From Tamarix chinensis (taxonomy: Eukaryota > Streptophyta > Magnoliopsida > Caryophyllales > Tamaricaceae), in assembly GCA_030549775.1 (NCBI GenBank), contig CM060172.1, forward strand, positions 5,043,361 through 5,107,360: a stretch of DNA of 64,000 nucleotides. Direction: 5' to 3'. The translations under genes were made by a program, and so were the position numbers. The notes under the pieces are model-generated. The model saw nothing but the letters and a program-made list of their open reading frames with translations. It had not been told where the DNA came from and ran no database searches. This document shows positions 58,790 through 64,000 of the stretch, piece by piece. How positions within the stretch are numbered: the first letter of the stretch is position 1; every line of letters starts with the position of its first letter.

Positions 58790-61706
58790 TGTAATACCCC
58801 ATCTTTTTTAAAAGTGTCGAATGAGAAATTATGCCAATTTAGATGTTTGATTTTGATTTTGGATTATAATTGGGTTTGAGGTAAAGTTGGATTAGAAAAT
58901 GAGGCTAGAAAACTAAACTAAATTAAAAAAGTTTTTTAAGCGAACAGATTGACTAGTTCGCAATTTTAGAAAAATGGTTTTTAATTAACCAAACTGATCG
59001 ATTGGTTTATCAAGCTGGCATATTTTCACAACTTAAATTTTTGGGGAAAAAATTCTTATACTAAAATGGAACCTTGTTAACCCATGCAGAATTGTTCCTA
59101 AAAGATTTTTAGCCTTTTTCATGATGCATTTGGCCTAAAAATACTACCTTAAATTGATGTGATGAGTAGATTAGGACAATTGAGAGGCGAGATGACCTCA
59201 CTTGTGTCTTCTTCCACCTCTCTCCTCTATATTAAACAAAGATCATTCATTTTATCTCAAATTTGATTATGCTCAGCTAGGAGATTCCTTACACTCTGAC
59301 CTTCCATTTTCCCTCTTGTGTATTGCATTTTTAAACCAATTGACCTGTACTCCTTTAAAACCACCATTTGAGCTCTAAAGGATAGGTCAGCATATCTTGG
59401 ATGAAATATTCCAATTTGACTCAATTTTGAATGGTAAGAATTAGGGTTTTGATTTGTTCCTGGCCACACTTGTGATTTGTATCGAATTATTAGTTATAAT
59501 AATCACCCTTTTATTCACCTTTCTTTCAGCCACCAAAGAACTTAACTTTCTAGCATTCACCATCTCCCTTTTTCACTTTGAGCCCTACATTTTAAATTCT
59601 TTTACTCTTCTAGTCCTTTCTATATCCCTCATTTGTTTAAATGTTTAAGTAAGAAAGAGTTAGATTTAGGAAAAGTTGAGTGGTTCAGCAGATTTACCCT
59701 CTATTTTTCATTTGGGTGTGGTTTTTTCATCCTTTCCTTTCCATTTTAAGTTCAAACTTGTAAAATCTATTTATGAATTTTTGAGTGAAAACTTATTTTT
59801 TTCAGCTTTTAAAAGTTGAGTGTTCTTGTTAAGGAAAGTTATTTGCCCAAACCAATCGAATAGTTAACTTATTTGCCTTGGTCTTTCTCTTTGCTTAAAC
59901 CCATTGACTTGTTGGGTAGAACCGATTGACTCATCTATGAACAATTAACTTATTTTCCCAAACTAATCGAATAGTTTGAGGAAAAGCATGGTTTGGTCGA
60001 GCCACACCAATCAACTAGCCGACCCAAATTGATTGAATGTGTGATTTTATTCTTCTCGGTTTGGATATGATTTGAAGCTATGTATGGGATTGTTATATGA
60101 TTATTTAAGGTATAAACTAAAGGCATTATCATGGATTAATGACATAATGAACATATTAAATGGAACGTGATTTATGGCATACTAATAGGTATCATAAGGG
60201 TTTAATGGGTGTACTACATATGAAATGTGATGGTTCATGAGTAAAAGGGTGATGAAACATGGAATGTGCTTGAATAAAATAACATAATGGGCATGATTGA
60301 TATTGGAAAAACATAAATGGAAACCCCACACATGGTTTGGGGATGGAAATGGATTAATATGGAAAAGCAATGCAAATGTCTTGATTGTTCTTTGTATTGG
60401 GCCTTGCGTGATCACAAAACCTCATGAATAATATACTAATCACATAAAGCAACAGACAGTTGACCTACGTATAGATCTGGGATACCTGATCATCGATTAG
60501 CTACATGGGTTTAGTTTGCCTTTGGGCTTTTATTGGTGCCTTTGGTTGGGATTCTAATAGATCCTAGTATCTTACCTACTCTATATGCTGATGATTTACT
60601 AAGGGGTATCGATACTAAAGGGTCTTGTTACTAGGTGGTTTGCTTCAGCCTAGACCTATGTCCATATTGGTTGGCTTTAGCCTAAACTTATGTCAATTAT
60701 GGTTAGCTTCAACTTGGACTTATGTCGGCTTGAACATTATGCCCCTTGGTTTAGATAGGCTTCTAGGGTGTGTGAGACCATTGGGTAGTGCATAGTCAAT
60801 CGCTTGATGATGAATAATTAGGTAATGATTGGAACAAATGGTTTAGATGATAATAATGGTACACATTGGAATGAAAAATTAGATAGTGGCTTGAATGAAT
60901 AAGTGGTCAAATAATTGGAATGATTGAATGGATTTTAATCTATATCAATATATGGATAAGGAAATGGTATAACCTAAATGGTTGATCAAGTTAGAAAATA
61001 AACCTTAGTGGTTACTTGGAATAATCTAGTTAGTACGTGTGTGTGATTATCTATGTTATAGTACTAGGATTACGAGTATGATATAATTTGAGTTGCCTGA
61101 GTTATTCATGATAGTGAATCTTGATGCATTACTACATTTACTTATATAGCATTTTCATGATGCATGTTAAGTATGATTTCCATGTCATGATTGGACTTGT
61201 ATGTTTGTGACTTTTATTGAGGAGGCAACTTAGCTTACTCAATATATAACATACTAATGTGTTTGTTTGCTTGGTTACCTACTCATTCCTATGACCAGCT
61301 ATTCATGTGAACTTTTTTGGGGATGGCCAATAGTAGGTCTACCTTAGCTTGGGTTCAATGCTTGAGAGCATATACAGCCATAAGTTTTGATGTGGCCCAT
61401 GACAGACCACGTTTTGGGTTGTCTACCATTATAGCCCTGTATTCTTAACTTATTATTCTCCTTATATTTGGTTATGTTGGGGTACCATCAAGGTCCTATG
61501 TTGTTATGTAACTTAATTTTGTGCACTCTATTTTAAATTGGTTGGTTTGGTTTTAGCCTTGTATCTAGTATAGGATGGGCGACTAAGGTTTCTGTTGTGT
61601 TAGGTATGGCGGTAGCACCCCATTTTTTCTAGGTGTGTTTAGTATTTTTCACTTCCACACTATTTTAAAATGAATTTTTTTATTAGTAAAAAATAGGGGT
61701 GTTAAA
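58790..61706 (+). repeat. Chromovirus 3' LTR
   Basis: TGTAATACCCCATC...AAAATAGGGGTGTTAAA, colinear with the 5' LTR. It is longer mainly because of extra sequence at about 59,830-60,600, including more CAATCGA/CCAAT-type motifs. Confidence 0.85.
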
Positions 61707-61711
61707 TGTAG

Positions 61712-62628
61712 ATGTTCATTTGTAGTGAAGTGAAATTCTCATATGATTATTATTATGCCTTGGTTTTTGTCAGTTTATTATAGGACATTATATTCCATAT
61801 ATTTTTTTAGCTTATATGACCTTATTATTATACCCTTAGAATTTTCCATTTGTGTTAGGATAGGTATCCCTATGTATCTTGGCTTATAAGCCATGTTATT
61901 AATTGTAACCCATGAGTTCCTAGCATTAGTTGTAGAATAAGATGTCCAACCTTGTGCCTTAGAGTTCACATCTATACACCTATAGTTTATGTGAATTTTC
62001 TTGATTGTATCTTTTATCCCATATGTCCTCATGTGACTTCTTAGTATGTTTATGTCCTTGGTATATGTGCCTGTTGTGGTGGAGTAGAAGTCTTTACATG
62101 AATGAAATGTAAAGTAGAGATGATGCTTACAGGTTTTACCTTATTCATCTCCTTGCTAGTTGAATCCTTACAATTTCTTGCTCATACCTAGTATACCCTT
62201 GTGATATAATAGATTGCATATTAATATATGCCTTATGTTGCTAGCATTAAATTAGTCTATGTAGTTATCTATTAACATGATTTATGAGTATTCTTCTATT
62301 TAAGCATGATCCATGATAATTTCTCTGTCTCCGTATGTACTATGTGTAATATGTGGGCAAGTTGTTACTTATAGTAGGTTGTGTTTTCTCAATATGCTTG
62401 TTCTATTGATACCACTCTATTTTAAATCTTGTTTAGGTTTTAAATTATTTTCTTATACGATGTTGAGAGTATCAAGTCCTTCATCAACTCAATAAGTATT
62501 TTCAATTGGATCCTTAAGATCATGTATTTCTTTTTTCTCCTTTTGATCTTTGTTAGATCTTTTGAACGTATAATTTTGTTCACATAATATTTATAAGTCT
62601 TGTATATGACTCGGTTTAATATCCCTAT
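61712..62628. other. Intergenic DNA, no supported gene
   Basis: AT-rich. The frames here lack motifs. It may be LTR debris, since it lies between the chromovirus and minus-strand LTR ends. Confidence 0.5.
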
Positions 62629-63283
62629 AACACCCCAAATTTTACTACTAAAAAAATTTATTTTTAAAAGAAGTGTAATAACAACATATATTGGTGTTAC
62701 CGCTATACTCAACATAAGCTTGGCTTATTATATCATCCTTAAATCAAATATAAGGAACATAGTTAAAAACTTAAAGCATAGTAAAATAGTGAACAAGATA
62801 GATTTTACAAATTAAAACAAATGTTTGAAGGATTACTCCGAGTATAATCATGAAAATACATAAAAGGGATGCATGAAAACAAAGAGTTCCAAAAGATATC
62901 CAGGTCAAAGCTAAGATGCGGATAACATGACTCTATATTCCCAAGCCCTAAGCATGATAAGATCACCCCTTCCTAAGAAAGGCATCAAAAGCAAAAAAAT
63001 CAACCAATGGGTCCTCAATGACCTTCACAAAAAAACCCGAGTTGTCTGTTCGTGGGAATAAGTAACACCCATAAAAAGGATGATCAATATAATAAGTACT
63101 GAGTAAGGTAATCATACAGTTATAACAAATTTATACAATATCACAAGGTCACATTAAAGAACAAACTTGCACATTGGTTAATATAGCATAGTGTAAGGTA
63201 ATAAGTGATTCTTGAATCTCAATGTTAGATATAATCTTAATTAATTTTCTTATTTATATTAAGTATAGATACCCCACTATTCT
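62629..63283 (-). mobile_element. Minus-strand gypsy LTR 3' end, first
   Basis: Read on the minus strand it ends TAGTAGTAAAATTTGGGGTG and TTATAG, the terminal motif of the LTRs in this window. Further in, TACTGAGTAAGGTAATCAT and CGTGGGAATAAGTAACACCC (plus strand) match, in reverse, the GGCTTACTCAG and CTTATTCCAACGAG blocks of the chromovirus LTR. Confidence 0.6.
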
Positions 63284-64000
63284 TGTAGCACCCATATTTT
63301 ATTATTGAAAGATTTTATTTTACGGCAGAAGCTTATAACCAAAATATTAGGTGTTACTACCGTAATTAATGTAATTCTAGATTATCATACCATCCTCACA
63401 TCAATCACAAGGTTAAAACAATTAAAGTAAACACAGAGTAACTTGAAATGAGGGAAACTTTATAGATGTAAATATGAGTTTTGAGATTAACATTAGAATA
63501 CAATAACAGAATACAACAAAAGGGATATTATGGATCAGAGAATCAAAAAGGTATCTGGGTAAAAACATGATTTGGATAACATAACGCTTTGCCCAAACAC
63601 CAAGTATAGGAAAAGTCACTTCTCCCCATACAATGCATCAAAGACAACAAAATCATTTGACTAGTCCTCAAAGACCTAAATAAAAGCATCAGGGTCCTCT
63701 ACTCGTGGGAATGAGCAGTACCTATAAAAAGGATGGTTATCACGCTACGTTCAGAGAGAAGTAACAATACTATCAAGTCATGGATATAGATAAATACATA
63801 CGTTCATAGTAGATCATAAGTACACATACACATTACAGAAAGTATCACATGGTACACTACCCTTGAAAGGGATTTTAATAGCAGTTACTTTATGATTTTA
63901 ATAATGGTTTTGAACCATTATTGAATCACCTATTATTAAAGCTTTAATAATGGTTCATAACCATCATAAAAAAATATACAAAAAATTGTAAATATTGGGG
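63284..64000 (-). mobile_element. Minus-strand gypsy LTR 3' end, second
   Basis: Plus strand starts TGTAGCACCCATATTTTATT, again the reverse complement of an LTR 3' end, and repeats the inner blocks of the previous entry (CTCGTGGGAATGAGCAGTAC, ATAAAAAGGATGGTTATCA). It runs off the window. Confidence 0.55.
63893..63965. repeat. Inverted repeat, AATAATGGTT/AACCATTATT
   Basis: TTTTAATAATGGTTTTGAAC continues into CATTATTGAA, forming a short perfect hairpin. A second TTTAATAATGGTTCATAACC follows. It may be the end of a small DNA element reaching past the window. Confidence 0.5.

Larger units (their letters stand above)
50195..61706 (+). mobile_element. Decayed Ty3/gypsy chromovirus (Tekay/Del type)
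   Basis: An 11.5-kb element with two LTRs, exact TGTAG duplications, an initiator-Met primer site, a polypurine tract and the order gag-PR-RT-RNase H-INT-chromodomain. Every coding domain carries several stops, and the two LTRs have diverged and differ in length (2,540 and 2,917 bp), so the insertion is old. Part of pol is tandemly duplicated. The chromodomain-like C-terminus and primer type place it with Tekay/Del chromoviruses. Confidence 0.9.

Overview
The window is nuclear DNA of a flowering plant with a repeat-rich genome. The evidence is a 15-exon gene with plant-type introns, Athila-type and chromodomain-type (Tekay/Del) Ty3/gypsy retrotransposons, an L1-type LINE remnant, and AT-rich intergenic DNA with microsatellites. 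I cannot name the species from the sequence. I found no bacterial, plasmid or CRISPR features.

Layout. Positions 1-7,256 hold old AT-rich DNA with a short TTAGGG tract and a badly decayed LINE on the minus strand (about 1,900-6,300), itself interrupted by a small element with direct-repeat ends. A diverged gypsy LTR (7,257-10,239) and its leader follow. Positions about 13,830-39,130 form a four-level nest. At the bottom is an old gypsy element whose gag starts at 14,915 and resumes at 38,260. Into that gag went a roughly 5.2-kb solo LTR (15,101-38,254; duplication CGTTT/CGGTT). Into that LTR went a second solo LTR of the same family (18,004-23,164; duplication AAATT). Into the remaining right part went a young, nearly intact Athila element (25,421-38,160; duplication GTAAT).

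The Athila element has 1.53-kb LTRs that differ by about 1% by eye. It has a tRNA-Asp primer site, gag-protease-RT-RNase H-integrase broken only by two in-frame stop codons, an 84-bp tandem array built from a palindromic module also present in the LTRs, a leader with a candidate intron, an ATHILA ORF-1-type frame with two stops, and a polypurine tract.

The only host gene I can support is a rhamnogalacturonan lyase (PL4 family) on the minus strand, 42,162-46,273. Its fifteen exons join in phase to give 636 residues, and a TATA box lies about 120 bp upstream of the start codon. It looks intact and sits between the nested elements on one side and LTR debris on the other.

Downstream is an LTR fragment (from 47,823) split by a complete but strongly decayed chromovirus of the Tekay/Del type (50,195-61,706; duplication TGTAG). 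Part of its pol (RNase H plus most of integrase) is tandemly duplicated with a period near 1.1 kb. The window closes with two related LTR 3' ends on the minus strand. The main open questions are the repeat modules carried inside these LTRs and the organisation of the Athila leader, tandem array and third reading frame.
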